Positions 1-7,793 of a stretch of 64,000 nt of DNA are shown piece after piece; the first letter of the stretch is position 1, and the number at the start of each line of letters is the position of its first letter. The DNA lies in NCBI GenBank assembly GCA_003963305.1, contig RXJR01000021.1:102001-166000 (forward strand). Direction: 5' to 3'. This DNA comes from Candidatus Melainabacteria bacterium. Its GTDB lineage: Bacteria > Cyanobacteriota > Vampirovibrionia > Obscuribacterales > Obscuribacteraceae. The notes beneath the pieces are model-generated. The model made no database searches. It saw only the letters and a list, made by a program, of their open reading frames with translations, and was not told the origin of the DNA. A program made the translations under genes and the position numbers.

Positions 1-2
1 AG

Positions 3-254
3 GACCTGATTGACAAACTGCGGCAGCTGGTAGATTTTGACCGCGACAAATTGCTTTTCGAGCCCGCAGAGCCTTCATTTGAGCTTTCAATCGCCCGATC
101 CGGCGTTACAGGTATAAAAGTGGAAGTCTGGCTCGATCCTGGAAATGCTAAGACTGGTATCTATCGCTGGGATGGCGTCGGCATCAGGTTTTACACGCTG
201 CAAGAGCATCTCATCTCATTTTTGAAGGAACTTGAGGACGAGTTTGCCTGTTAA
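3..254 (+). CDS. Hypothetical protein, 3' part only (5' end outside window)
   Basis: The reading frame is open from the first bases of the window to TAA at 252-254, so this is the C-terminal part (83 residues) of a longer gene. The visible part alternates beta-strand-like segments (FELSIAR, KVEVWLD, IRFYTL) and ends in a short charged helix (FLKELEDEF). An internal ATG-like start near 51 would leave a 67-residue protein, but the upstream codons read as protein (DLIDKLRQLVDF), so truncation is more likely. The tail resembles small stand-alone beta-rich bacterial proteins, but I do not recognise the family and assign no function. It ends 50 nt before thrS. Confidence 0.55.
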   Translation, partial: DLIDKLRQLVDFDRDKLLFEPAEPSFELSIARSGVTGIKVEVWLDPGNAKTGIYRWDGVGIRFYTLQEHLISFLKELEDEFAC

Positions 255-304
255 AATGGGCTCCTTACGGCAGTTTGTCGATGCCGGCATCGAAAGGAGT
301 AACT

Positions 305-2269
305 ATGTCGCAGGTAGAAACGAAACAAGGGGAGATTACTGTAAACCTACCGGATGGGTCGCAAAAGACCATTCCACAGGGTTCTACAGGAGCAGATCTG
401 GCCAAATCGATTGCCCAGGGTCTGTTTAAGAAAGCGGTCGGGCTGCAAATCAACGGTGAAACCCGGGACCTCTACACCCCACTCACAGACGGCGACACAG
501 TCAAGATCCTCAAGGCTGACGATAGTGATTCAGTAGAACTGCTGCGTCACTCGACCGCTCACGTCATGGCACAAGCCGTACAAAAGCTTTTCCCGCAAGC
601 CAAGATCGCCATTGGACCGACTATTGAAGACGGCTTCTATTACGATTTTGAAATTCCGGGTCATACCCTCTCAACTGATGATCTTTCCAAGATTGAAGCT
701 GAGATGACTGCTATTGCCAACTCGAATCAAACGATCGAACGATACGCGATTCCTGACGTCGATAAGCAGCTTTCCGAATTCAAGACACAAGGCGAAAAGT
801 TCAAAGCTGAACTTCTCGAAGAGCACAAAGATCACAATCCAACTCTGTACTTGATGAAAGACAAAGACGGAAAGACGATCTGGAACGACCTGTGTCGCGG
901 GCCTCACTTGCCCAATACCGGCGTGATCAAGAACTTCAAACTCTTGAAGGTCTCTGGATCTTATTGGCGCGGTGATGAGAAGAAGGATCATCTGCAGCGC
1001 ATTTATGCCACAGCTTTCTGGACTAAAGACGATCTCAATGCTTACTTGCTCCGCCTTGAAGAAGCAGAAAAGCGCGACCACAGAAGATTATCGAAACAAC
1101 TGGATCTTTTCTCGACTCATGAAGAAGTCGGACCAGGTCTCGTCTTCTGGCATCCCAACCTTGCCACCGTGCGCAATACCATTGAGGATTTCTGGAGAGC
1201 AGAGCATCGCAAACGCGGATACGACTTCGTCTATACACCGCACATCGCCAGCGAAGAGCTGTACAAGATAAGCGGTCACCTGGAAAGCTACGGCGAAAAT
1301 ATGTACTCGGCGATGGATATCGACGGTCAGCCTTACCGCGCCAAACCGATGAATTGCCCGGGTCATATCATGATCTACAAGTCCAAGCTGAGAAGCTACC
1401 GAGACCTGCCACTGCGTTTTGCGGAGCTGGGAACGGTATATCGCTACGAGCGTTCAGGTGTGCTGCACGGCATGCTGCGTGTGCGCGGATTTACACAAGA
1501 CGACTCGCACATCTTCTGCACGCCGGATCAATTGGAAAGCGAAATTAACGGCATTCTCGATTTGATCGACACTCTTATGACCACTTTCGGATACACATAC
1601 AAAGCGTATCTGGCCACTCGCCCGGCCGACAGCAAACTGGGCACAGACGAAGAGTGGACTTTCGCGACCAACGCGCTCGAAGCGGCGATGAAAAAACGCA
1701 ACCTCAAGTACGAAGTCGACGAAGGTGGCGGCGCCTTCTACGCACCGAAAATCGACATCAAGTTGTTTGATGCGATTGGACGTGAATGGCAGGGTCCAAC
1801 CGTTCAGGTCGACTTGAATCTGCCTACCCGCTTTGACGTCAACTTCGTTGGAGAGGACGGCAATCGCCACAAAGTAATCATGGTGCACAGAGCTGTTCTA
1901 GGTTCAATGGAGCGCTTCTGCGGCGGCTTGATTGAGCACTACGCCGGAGTCTTCCCTGTGTGGCTGGCGCCTACACAGGTAACTATCTTGCCGATTGCAG
2001 ACCGTCATGCAGAGCGCGCAGCCATGATTGCAAAAGAGTTGAAAGGCGACGACATTCGCGTTCATCTCGACGAACGCTCCGAGACACTCAAATATCGCAT
2101 CCGCGAAGCGCAAGTGCAGCAGGTGCCGTATATGCTTGTTATCGGCGACAGCGAAGTAGCAACCGGTCAGGTGGCTGTAAGACACCGAAGACTGGATGAC
2201 CTCGGCGCCATGCCGCTTGAAGATTTCATCAAGCGACTGAGAGCCGAGATCAAAACCAAAGAACACTAG
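305..2269 (+). CDS. thrS: Threonine--tRNA ligase
   Basis: Class II aminoacyl-tRNA synthetase that charges tRNA-Thr in the cytoplasm. The 654 residues show the full bacterial order: an N-terminal TGS domain (about 1-65), the SAD editing domain that removes mischarged serine (HSTAHVMAQAV near 80), the class II catalytic core with the zinc-site stretch MNCPGH, motif 2 around TVYRYERSGVLHG, motif 3 GLIEHYAGVFPVWLAP, and a C-terminal anticodon-binding domain. The ATG at 305 is chosen because AAAGGAG lies 5 nt upstream and MSQVE runs straight into the TGS domain; a start 30 nt further up has no SD. A strong intrinsic terminator follows. No T-box-like leader is visible in the 50 nt upstream. Confidence 0.97.
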   Translation: MSQVETKQGEITVNLPDGSQKTIPQGSTGADLAKSIAQGLFKKAVGLQINGETRDLYTPLTDGDTVKILKADDSDSVELLRHSTAHVMAQAVQKLFPQAKIAIGPTIEDGFYYDFEIPGHTLSTDDLSKIEAEMTAIANSNQTIERYAIPDVDKQLSEFKTQGEKFKAELLEEHKDHNPTLYLMKDKDGKTIWNDLCRGPHLPNTGVIKNFKLLKVSGSYWRGDEKKDHLQRIYATAFWTKDDLNAYLLRLEEAEKRDHRRLSKQLDLFSTHEEVGPGLVFWHPNLATVRNTIEDFWRAEHRKRGYDFVYTPHIASEELYKISGHLESYGENMYSAMDIDGQPYRAKPMNCPGHIMIYKSKLRSYRDLPLRFAELGTVYRYERSGVLHGMLRVRGFTQDDSHIFCTPDQLESEINGILDLIDTLMTTFGYTYKAYLATRPADSKLGTDEEWTFATNALEAAMKKRNLKYEVDEGGGAFYAPKIDIKLFDAIGREWQGPTVQVDLNLPTRFDVNFVGEDGNRHKVIMVHRAVLGSMERFCGGLIEHYAGVFPVWLAPTQVTILPIADRHAERAAMIAKELKGDDIRVHLDERSETLKYRIREAQVQQVPYMLVIGDSEVATGQVAVRHRRLDDLGAMPLEDFIKRLRAEIKTKEH

Positions 2270-2279
2270 GCTCGAACAG

Positions 2280-2307
2280 AAAAGCGCTCTCGTGAGAGGG
2301 CGCTTTT
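2280..2307 (+). terminator. Rho-independent terminator of thrS
   Basis: A 12-bp stem (AAAAGCGCTCTC against GAGGGCGCTTTT, one wobble pair) closes on a GTGA tetraloop and ends in TTTT. It lies 11 nt after the thrS stop codon. Confidence 0.85.
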
Positions 2308-2361
2308 CGTATCGTAGGTCGAGTCCCGTCGACTCTCATTACATACCCAGAAGAGCAGGAA

Positions 2362-2970
2362 ATGAACAAAACGCTATTATCTGCATTGGCAATTTCAATG
2401 ACCATTCAACTGCCCAGCCAGGCAAAGCTTTTCGAGAAGGATGCCAACGGTGGAACGCATGTCAACTTGCCATTCATTCACGTCGACAAGACGTACGATG
2501 CACACGGCAATAAAAGAGTGAAAGTGCGCGCTCCTTTCGTGAAAGTAGACAATCCCGACGGTGACAACAACGTGCGTGTCTCTGCACCATTCACCAAAGT
2601 CGGGCATGACGGACCAAATTCAACACAAGTAAAAGCTCCTTTCACAAAAGTGAACAAGCGCGCCGACGGCACCACAACAGTAAAGGCGCCGTTCACCAAA
2701 ACCACTGAGCAAGCCAATGGTGTCACTACGGTTAAGGCACCGTTCACCAAAGTCACTCAAAATCCAGATGGCTCCTCAACAGTGAAGGCGCCTTTTACCA
2801 AAACAACCAAACATGCCGATGGAACAACTACGGTAAAAGCGCCATTCACGAAAACCACGCAGCATGCCGATGAAACAACAACGGTGAAAGCACCTGCCAC
2901 AAAAACTACGCAGCACGCAAATACAAAAACAACAACGACGACAACCGTGAAAGCTACTACGACCAAATAG
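2362..2970 (+). CDS. Secreted 17-residue tandem-repeat protein
   Basis: A 202-residue protein with a signal-peptide-like N-terminus (MNKTLLSALAISMTIQ, then PSQAK). Nearly all the rest is a tandem repeat with a 17-residue period, consensus VKAPFTKTTxxADGTTT. The first copies (about residues 33-70) are degenerate and longer, the centre (about 88-173) is nearly perfect, and the tail decays into Thr/Lys runs. The protein is very basic and Thr-rich with no Cys, and no catalytic motif is visible. The regular APF/TK strand-turn rhythm would suit a beta-rich fibre or an anionic-polymer-binding surface protein; that is inference. It follows the thrS terminator, so it probably has its own promoter. I do not recognise the family. 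Confidence 0.8.
   Translation: MNKTLLSALAISMTIQLPSQAKLFEKDANGGTHVNLPFIHVDKTYDAHGNKRVKVRAPFVKVDNPDGDNNVRVSAPFTKVGHDGPNSTQVKAPFTKVNKRADGTTTVKAPFTKTTEQANGVTTVKAPFTKVTQNPDGSSTVKAPFTKTTKHADGTTTVKAPFTKTTQHADETTTVKAPATKTTQHANTKTTTTTTVKATTTK
2518..2967 (+). repeat. In-frame 51-bp tandem repeat array
   Basis: About eight copies of a 51-nt unit encode VKAPFTK plus ten variable residues. Five to six central copies keep the exact 17-codon period; the 5' copies are 18-19 codons and the last is expanded with ACA/ACG (Thr) codons. Copies differ at synonymous sites, so the array is not a very recent duplication. Confidence 0.85.
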
Positions 2971-3033
2971 TTGCGCCAAATTTCACAGACCCTGGCAGGG
3001 CTCAAATTTTACGCGTGCACATTTTATACGCGC

Positions 3034-4065
3034 TCAAATTCGGCCGCGCGCGTTCTTTACAAGATTGGCAGCGAACAAGAATATGCGGTCTCGCTTCCAA
3101 AATACGAAGAGCGAAGCCATCGAAATCGAGACGGGAATCAATGGGGATGAAATCGCGGATCTGGACTGAGTTTGCGATGACACCGGTCTGTCAGCGATAG
3201 ACTTTTCCAACTGCACCGATTCTTGAATTCGACCTTCGGCTCGCAGCAATTGCACATAACAAGCGCGAGTCTCAGCAACTTTTTGACTGTCTGCTCCAAA
3301 AAGTTTCGTGCGAATTGCCAGAGCCTGTTTCACAGCGATCTCGGCATCACTGTAACGTCGGATCTTGGTATAGAGAGCCGCTAGTTTCGTCATCGGACTT
3401 CCATAACCTTGCGGCAACTGCAGGGTTTTAGCCAGTTCAATAGATTTCAAATAACAACTTTCTGCCTTCGAGTTTTCGTCTTCTTTTTCGTAAAGATCAC
3501 CCAAATTCGCATAGATATCGGAAGCTAACTCACTTCGCGAACCTACAAGGGACTCCCTCAAATTTTTTGCTGCCAGAAAAATAGGTTCGGCTCTCGCGTA
3601 TTGCCTGGACTCAATATAGGCGCCGGCAAGTAATTCCATCGAAAATCCGGGATGAATAGAGGGACTTGGCAAGAACGATATATGCCTATAAATAGCAGCC
3701 GCCAGATTCAAATTTCCACAACGAGCAGCCGATAGAGCCGTTAAATCAACTAGCAAATAGGCAGAAACAGTTGTTGAAATCGCAATCACACTGAAACGAT
3801 AAGCATCCCGCAGTCGACCCAGGGGCTTGCAACTATTGTGCAGAGCCTCAATCTGAACCTGCACCTCTGATTTAGGTCGCCTGGCACGCCAGATTCGATA
3901 GCTGATCAAGGAGAGATAGAAGGCGAACTCAAAAGCAACCGCGCCTAAAAGAGTCGGCGTTGGACAGGCTGAAGCGTAAATGCTCAGATAACCGAGAAAA
4001 ACGATATTAAGCGCATTGAGGGCGACCTGCATGAGAAAATCCAGATCGCAATTTTTGGCAACCAA
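3034..4065 (-). CDS. Membrane-anchored TPR protein
   Basis: 343 residues. The N-terminal part holds hydrophobic segments (about 12-60 and again 90-112, SVIAISTTVSAYLLVDL), so it is probably membrane anchored. From about 115 to 290 there are tetratricopeptide repeats of the kinesin-light-chain type: paired helices with A-x3-Y/L-x6-Y-x2-A-E spacing, for example ARAEPIFLAAKNLRESL, SKAESCYLKSIELAKTL and SDAEIAVKQALAIRTKL. TPRs are protein-protein scaffolds; no partner can be named. The C-terminus is basic. It converges with the repeat protein at 2362-2970. A weak start context leaves the N-terminus uncertain. Confidence 0.75.
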   Translation of the reverse strand: MVAKNCDLDFLMQVALNALNIVFLGYLSIYASACPTPTLLGAVAFEFAFYLSLISYRIWRARRPKSEVQVQIEALHNSCKPLGRLRDAYRFSVIAISTTVSAYLLVDLTALSAARCGNLNLAAAIYRHISFLPSPSIHPGFSMELLAGAYIESRQYARAEPIFLAAKNLRESLVGSRSELASDIYANLGDLYEKEDENSKAESCYLKSIELAKTLQLPQGYGSPMTKLAALYTKIRRYSDAEIAVKQALAIRTKLFGADSQKVAETRACYVQLLRAEGRIQESVQLEKSIADRPVSSQTQSRSAISSPLIPVSISMASLFVFWKRDRIFLFAANLVKNARGRI

Positions 4066-4112
4066 ATTTCAACTCCAAAAACGCAGGCGCCGACTGCCCG
4101 TCAAGGAGGATT

Positions 4113-4187
4113 ATGGGCCCTGCACTGACGAATTCAAGCCTCAAAGGAGGTAGGTCAGTGGGGATTCCCCTAACCCAGCTTCAATAA
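4113..4187 (+). CDS. Possible 24-codon small ORF with strong SD
   Basis: ATG at 4113 has AAGGAGG 5 nt upstream and opens 24 codons ending in TAA at 4185-4187. Inside it a second perfect SD (AAAGGAGG, 4143-4150) precedes a GTG in the same frame. It partly overlaps the 3' end of the leftward amidohydrolase gene. The SDs are better than those of many genes here, but the peptide has no recognisable features, so this may be chance. Confidence 0.15.
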   Translation: MGPALTNSSLKGGRSVGIPLTQLQ

Positions 4188-5126
4188 CCGCTGGGCATTC
4201 TCATAGCAGATCTGGGCTTTCACGCTTTCGCTGACCGGAGCGTTTTCTATAAATTCCGAAGCTATTCTGGCGTCTTCAAACGGATAATCCGTTGAGAACA
4301 AAACGTTTTCCGAACCAAGTGCTTCCAATGCACACAACAAGGGCGCGTTATCACAAACACCAGATGTGGTGACAACAAAATTGTCCTTGAGATACTGCGA
4401 CAACAACTTGTTGAGACTTCTCGGTTGCTTACTTATCTTCCAGCGACTGTCCAATCTCCACAACAGAAATGGCAAGGTTTCGCCCATGTGACCGAGGATG
4501 ACTTTCAGTTCGGGCAACCGATCGAACAACCCGCTGACAATCAAACGAAGAGCATGCGTGGCAGTTTCTACCGTCCATCCCCACGTCGCTCCAACCAGAA
4601 CAGGATAGTCCTTGTACATGTGCGGTTCATCGAATGAACTGGCTGGGTGCAAGTAAACAGGCACACCCAGTTCAACTACCGCCTCCCAGAACGGAAAATA
4701 TTTCTCGTGATCTAAATAAACCCCGTTGGTGTGCCCATTGATCATCGCCCCCTTGAAACCAAGTTCCCTGACACAGCGGGACAATTCGGCGGTCGCTGCA
4801 ACAGGGTCATGCATGGCGAGATGTGCAAAGCCGGCAAAGCGCGACGGAAACTTCTGGATCTGAGCACACAAAAAGTCGTTCGCTTCCGTCGCCATCCTGA
4901 TTGCAACCGCGGCATCCTTCTCAACTTGCAATCCCGGCGACGTCTGCGACAACACACAAACATCTATTCCAGTCTCGTTCATCATCTCGATTCGCAAGTC
5001 AGCGAAATCGGGCAGCCGACGCTCGAACTCCTGGTAGGATTTCGCGTCCATCATCTTGGCGACATCGCCTTCATACAGGTCGAATCCAGGAGCCATGAAG
5101 TGTTCTTCAAGAGCTATTTTTCTTAT
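4170..5126 (-). CDS. Amidohydrolase 2 family protein, resorcylate-decarboxylase-like
   Basis: A TIM-barrel metal-dependent hydrolase/decarboxylase of the ACMSD / gamma-resorcylate decarboxylase family (about 318 residues). The conserved N-terminal metal motif (K-I-A-L-E-E-H-F), the mid-barrel VYLHP histidine, LGHMGE and the late STDYPFEDA aspartate are all present, so the metal site looks complete. The first ATG (5096) lies after the E-E-H-F motif. Upstream, between an in-frame TAG (5139-5141) and the motif, no ATG, GTG or TTG exists; the only sensible start is ATA at 5124-5126, giving M-R-K-I-A-L-E-E-H-F, with AGGAGG 8 nt upstream. It is therefore an AUA start, or a G-to-A change at the start codon. 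It follows the HEAT gene by 12 nt and is probably co-transcribed. Substrate unknown. Confidence 0.8.
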   Translation of the reverse strand: MRKIALEEHFMAPGFDLYEGDVAKMMDAKSYQEFERRLPDFADLRIEMMNETGIDVCVLSQTSPGLQVEKDAAVAIRMATEANDFLCAQIQKFPSRFAGFAHLAMHDPVAATAELSRCVRELGFKGAMINGHTNGVYLDHEKYFPFWEAVVELGVPVYLHPASSFDEPHMYKDYPVLVGATWGWTVETATHALRLIVSGLFDRLPELKVILGHMGETLPFLLWRLDSRWKISKQPRSLNKLLSQYLKDNFVVTTSGVCDNAPLLCALEALGSENVLFSTDYPFEDARIASEFIENAPVSESVKAQICYENAQRLLKLG

Positions 5127-5138
5127 TGTTCGCCCCTC

Positions 5139-6029
5139 CTACTTTTTGTTCTTGATTTTATCAATTGCCGCTCTAGCTTCGAAACTAATCAGTGGGTCGT
5201 CTTTGACCGCTGCCTTCAAAGCGGGCAAGGCTTCGCGAGCGTCAGGACCGATTTCTCCCAAACCACTTGCCGCCATCGCTCTAACGTGTTCATTGTTATC
5301 TTTCAAAAGTGCAATCAGCTTGGGCACGGCACCGACCGCCTCAGAACCAGCTCCGCCTATAGACTTTGCCGCAGCTCCCCGTGCAGAATCGATTTCATCG
5401 CTTAGCAATTCGGTCAGCGCAGGCACATCTTTTGGCGAACAGGGAATTTGCTCGAGTCCGCAGGCAGCGGCTTCCCGCATCTCCTTTCCGCCGGTCTTGA
5501 TGGATTCTATAAGTACCGGCACAGCCGACTTTGCATCGACACCAAAACTAGCTAAAGCACGAGCCGCCAATTGCCGCACAACAGGTTCAGAATCACCTTG
5601 AACAGTAGCGATTAGAACAGGCACAGCCTGCTCTGGCTGCTTGCCTATGTTCCCCAGGGCTGAAGCAGCATATGTCCGTTCATAACCACCATCAGCACTC
5701 TGCAGGAAAGCAATTATTGCAGGAATTGCCGGTGCGGCATCCGGACCGATGTGGCCAAGAGCGTTGCAAGTCTCGCCCTTTACATTTGCGGACGTGTCGT
5801 TTTGCAAAACTGCAATCAAAGCGGGCACCGCGTCTTTTGCCACAGCTCCCATTTCACTCAAATGGTAGGCAGCACTTTTACGGTCTGAGTCATCCCGACT
5901 CGACAAACCCTTAATCGCCGCTTGAACATCCGCAGCGCGAAACTGCTCTGCATTTGCAGCGCAACTCAGACCCAAACTTAACAGCATCGACAGCGAAAGG
6001 GCGATTTTCGCGCCTCTCTTTGCGTACAT
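5139..6029 (-). CDS. Secreted HEAT-repeat (PBS-lyase-like) protein
   Basis: 296 residues with a Sec-type signal peptide (basic start, then a long hydrophobic core SLSMLLSLGLSCAANA). From about 35 to the end there are seven or more HEAT/PBS-lyase-type repeats of about 35-40 residues: each has A(V/A)PALIA(V/L)L-type helices and G(D/P)DA turns (DAVPALIAVLQND, DAAPAIPAIIAFLQ, SAVPVLIESIKTG, GAVPKLIALLKDN, EALPALKAAVKDD). Such arrays are scaffolds, here on the extracytoplasmic side. No phycobilin-related context exists. The TAG stop is 12 nt upstream of the amidohydrolase start and overlaps its SD, so the two genes are likely coupled. Confidence 0.85.
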   Translation of the reverse strand: MYAKRGAKIALSLSMLLSLGLSCAANAEQFRAADVQAAIKGLSSRDDSDRKSAAYHLSEMGAVAKDAVPALIAVLQNDTSANVKGETCNALGHIGPDAAPAIPAIIAFLQSADGGYERTYAASALGNIGKQPEQAVPVLIATVQGDSEPVVRQLAARALASFGVDAKSAVPVLIESIKTGGKEMREAAACGLEQIPCSPKDVPALTELLSDEIDSARGAAAKSIGGAGSEAVGAVPKLIALLKDNNEHVRAMAASGLGEIGPDAREALPALKAAVKDDPLISFEARAAIDKIKNKK

Positions 6030-6094
6030 AGCCAGACCCCCTTATTGGTAGAACATCTGTTTAACGGGCGACAGAAAAAAAATAGGACGAGAGG

Positions 6095-6769
6095 TTACTT
6101 AGCGCAAACAGCCATTTTGTGGCGCACCCGTTCGACATTGCGAGCCAGAGTGGCAATCATCGGTCCACTCCCGATTCGCTGCTTCTCGGCCAGTGTTGCT
6201 TGCTTGAAATAATCCATAGCTTCAGGATACGCTTCCCGCTTCTCATAAGCTTCTCCAATCAGAAGCAGGGTGATTGGAATGTCGCGAGATTTCGGATCGA
6301 CTCTTTTTCTAATTGCCAGGAGTCGTTTCAAATAAGGAATCGTGTCGTAGCAAGCGCCGGCAGCGCAGGTGACACGTACAACGTCGTTGAGAGGCTGAAT
6401 CAGTTCGGGGGAATCTTTTCCATATTTAGCTTCTTTCCATCGCAATACTCGCATGAATAGTGGTCTGGCTTCATCAAACTTACGTTGCCGGAGATAGACT
6501 TGCCCGAGTGTTTCGGCACTTTCAATGATACGAACATCGTTATCTTTCATAGAACGAGTATCAACAAGCGCTTTCCTGGCCAGTCGCTCAGCCAAGGAAA
6601 AGTCGTTCGCCTTAAAAGCCGCTTGAGCGGCGACGCTATCTTTCTGCCAGAGCGCTGAAATCTGCTCCGCAGAAAGTTTGTGGGGCGAGTGCGTCTTACC
6701 TTCTGAAGCATCTGCAGGACTCTGAACAAGCATCAGGACCAGCAAGATGTAACAGGAACGGCGAATCAT
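6095..6769 (-). CDS. Secreted TPR protein
   Basis: The ATG at 6769 gives 224 residues starting with a signal peptide (MIRRSCYILLVLMLVQSPADA). An in-frame start 45 nt further up would put charged residues before it and is disfavoured. Three to four TPR-like helical pairs follow (FSLAERLARKALVDTRS, FDEARPLFMRVLRWKEAKYG, YPEAMDYFKQATLAEKQ), spaced as in kinesin-light-chain-type repeats. Probably a periplasmic scaffold. It lies upstream of the HEAT gene on the same strand, with a 65-nt gap that holds no clear terminator. Confidence 0.75.
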   Translation of the reverse strand: MIRRSCYILLVLMLVQSPADASEGKTHSPHKLSAEQISALWQKDSVAAQAAFKANDFSLAERLARKALVDTRSMKDNDVRIIESAETLGQVYLRQRKFDEARPLFMRVLRWKEAKYGKDSPELIQPLNDVVRVTCAAGACYDTIPYLKRLLAIRKRVDPKSRDIPITLLLIGEAYEKREAYPEAMDYFKQATLAEKQRIGSGPMIATLARNVERVRHKMAVCAK

Positions 6770-7210
6770 TTCTCTTTCTTCTCTTCCAGATTCAACGAGT
6801 CCGTGAGCGAACAATTGATTGCCTCAAGGCATCAGCGATTCCACTAAACCGATTCACCGGCTCGAATTTGGTGTGTGCTAAACCGACGTAACTGTCAGCT
6901 GCACCATAATACACCAGCCATGAGTTTCTCGAGCACAAACAGATCGAGTGTCGGTCCGCTTATCCATTCCATTGTGACTGGTTCGGTACACACTGTCTTG
7001 TAGGTTGCCCATGCCTTTTTACCTGCTAGCTCTGTTTTGTCTGCTGCCTGTTACATACAATGCTAAGATCTCACCGGATCTTCACGCCAACAATATAACT
7101 CGTCGAACGGTCTGAGACTGCTCCAGCGTAGAGTCGATCATTCCCGATGGCGCCAAGAATATGACGAGAAGACACCACCACTTCCGGTGCAATAACTGAG
7201 CGTTACCACA
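6770..7210 (+). other. 441-nt divergent intergenic region
   Basis: No gene is seen between the leftward TPR gene and the rightward TadE-like gene. A 6-bp inverted repeat, AAGATC-tcaccg-GATCTT (7065-7082), lies near the rightward gene, and a TACAAT (7056-7061) could be a -10 box but lacks a good -35 at the right distance. Promoters for both genes should be here; none is convincing by eye. Confidence 0.4.
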
Positions 7211-7765
7211 ATGAAAAATAGCGACCCGATCTATGAAAGAAGCAACACTGGCGCAGCCCTGGCCGAAGGGGTGGTCAGCCTGTGGCTGATCATCACGGCA
7301 ACAATATTGGCAATTGGCCTTCTTGTTAATACCGGAATGTCCACATTTTATAAAGAGAAGCTTGGCTTCGTAACAAATCAGGTTGCTGTCTCGCTGGCGG
7401 CTCAAAGCGATCCAGCTCAGGCCGAAGAACAGGCCAAGTCCATGACCAAGGCTCTCTTTAACGAGATGGGAATGTCGTTCAAGGACTGCATCGTCAAAGT
7501 CAAAGCGGAATCGATCGATTCTCAACCAGCCGTCGGCGTTACCGTGACGATCAAGGGACTGCCTTTGATGCTCATCGGCGAGTCCAACATCTTTCCAATC
7601 GGTATCGATCTCACCGACAAAACTGTTGTTTTGCTGCGCGCAAGAGCTCCAGATGCCTATTTGTGGATGTCGCGCACCCCCAGCCTCTCTTCATACGGCA
7701 TCCCCCTCTATCGCCTTCCGCCCGGCGGAGCAAACGGGTTTGGTGTACCGGTCATTGCCAGGTAA
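7211..7765 (+). CDS. TadE/pilin-like single-pass membrane protein
   Basis: 184 residues. After a short polar start, the sequence GAALAEGVVSLWLIITATI continues into a single long hydrophobic helix (about residues 14-42). A small residue followed by an acidic residue at the membrane entry is typical of TadE/TadG and type-IV-pilin-like proteins. The rest is a soluble extracytoplasmic domain with one Cys. Known family members are minor pilins or surface proteins; here no secretion ATPase, prepilin peptidase or other tad gene is adjacent, so the role is open. No obvious SD precedes the ATG. It converges with the SpoIIE-type phosphatase gene, 28 nt apart. Confidence 0.6.
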   Translation: MKNSDPIYERSNTGAALAEGVVSLWLIITATILAIGLLVNTGMSTFYKEKLGFVTNQVAVSLAAQSDPAQAEEQAKSMTKALFNEMGMSFKDCIVKVKAESIDSQPAVGVTVTIKGLPLMLIGESNIFPIGIDLTDKTVVLLRARAPDAYLWMSRTPSLSSYGIPLYRLPPGGANGFGVPVIAR

Positions 7766-7793
7766 GACACATTGTGATGTTAATGGAGAGCAG

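Noticed and set aside
275-304. Longer thrS start adding ten residues
   Set aside because: No SD before it; an AAAGGAG sits 5 nt before ATG 305, and the TGS domain begins right after.
255-304. T-box leader upstream of thrS
   Set aside because: The 50-nt gap is too short and lacks the T-box sequence.
4160-4170. GGGGA-T-TCCCC palindrome as a terminator
   Set aside because: Only 5 bp and no U-tract on either strand.
4731-5405. 224-codon plus-strand frame
   Set aside because: Antisense to the amidohydrolase and HEAT genes, which have clear motifs and SDs.
5139-6029. Phycobilisome lyase function for the HEAT protein
   Set aside because: It has a signal peptide and no pigment genes nearby; the match is to the general HEAT/PBS-lyase repeat only.
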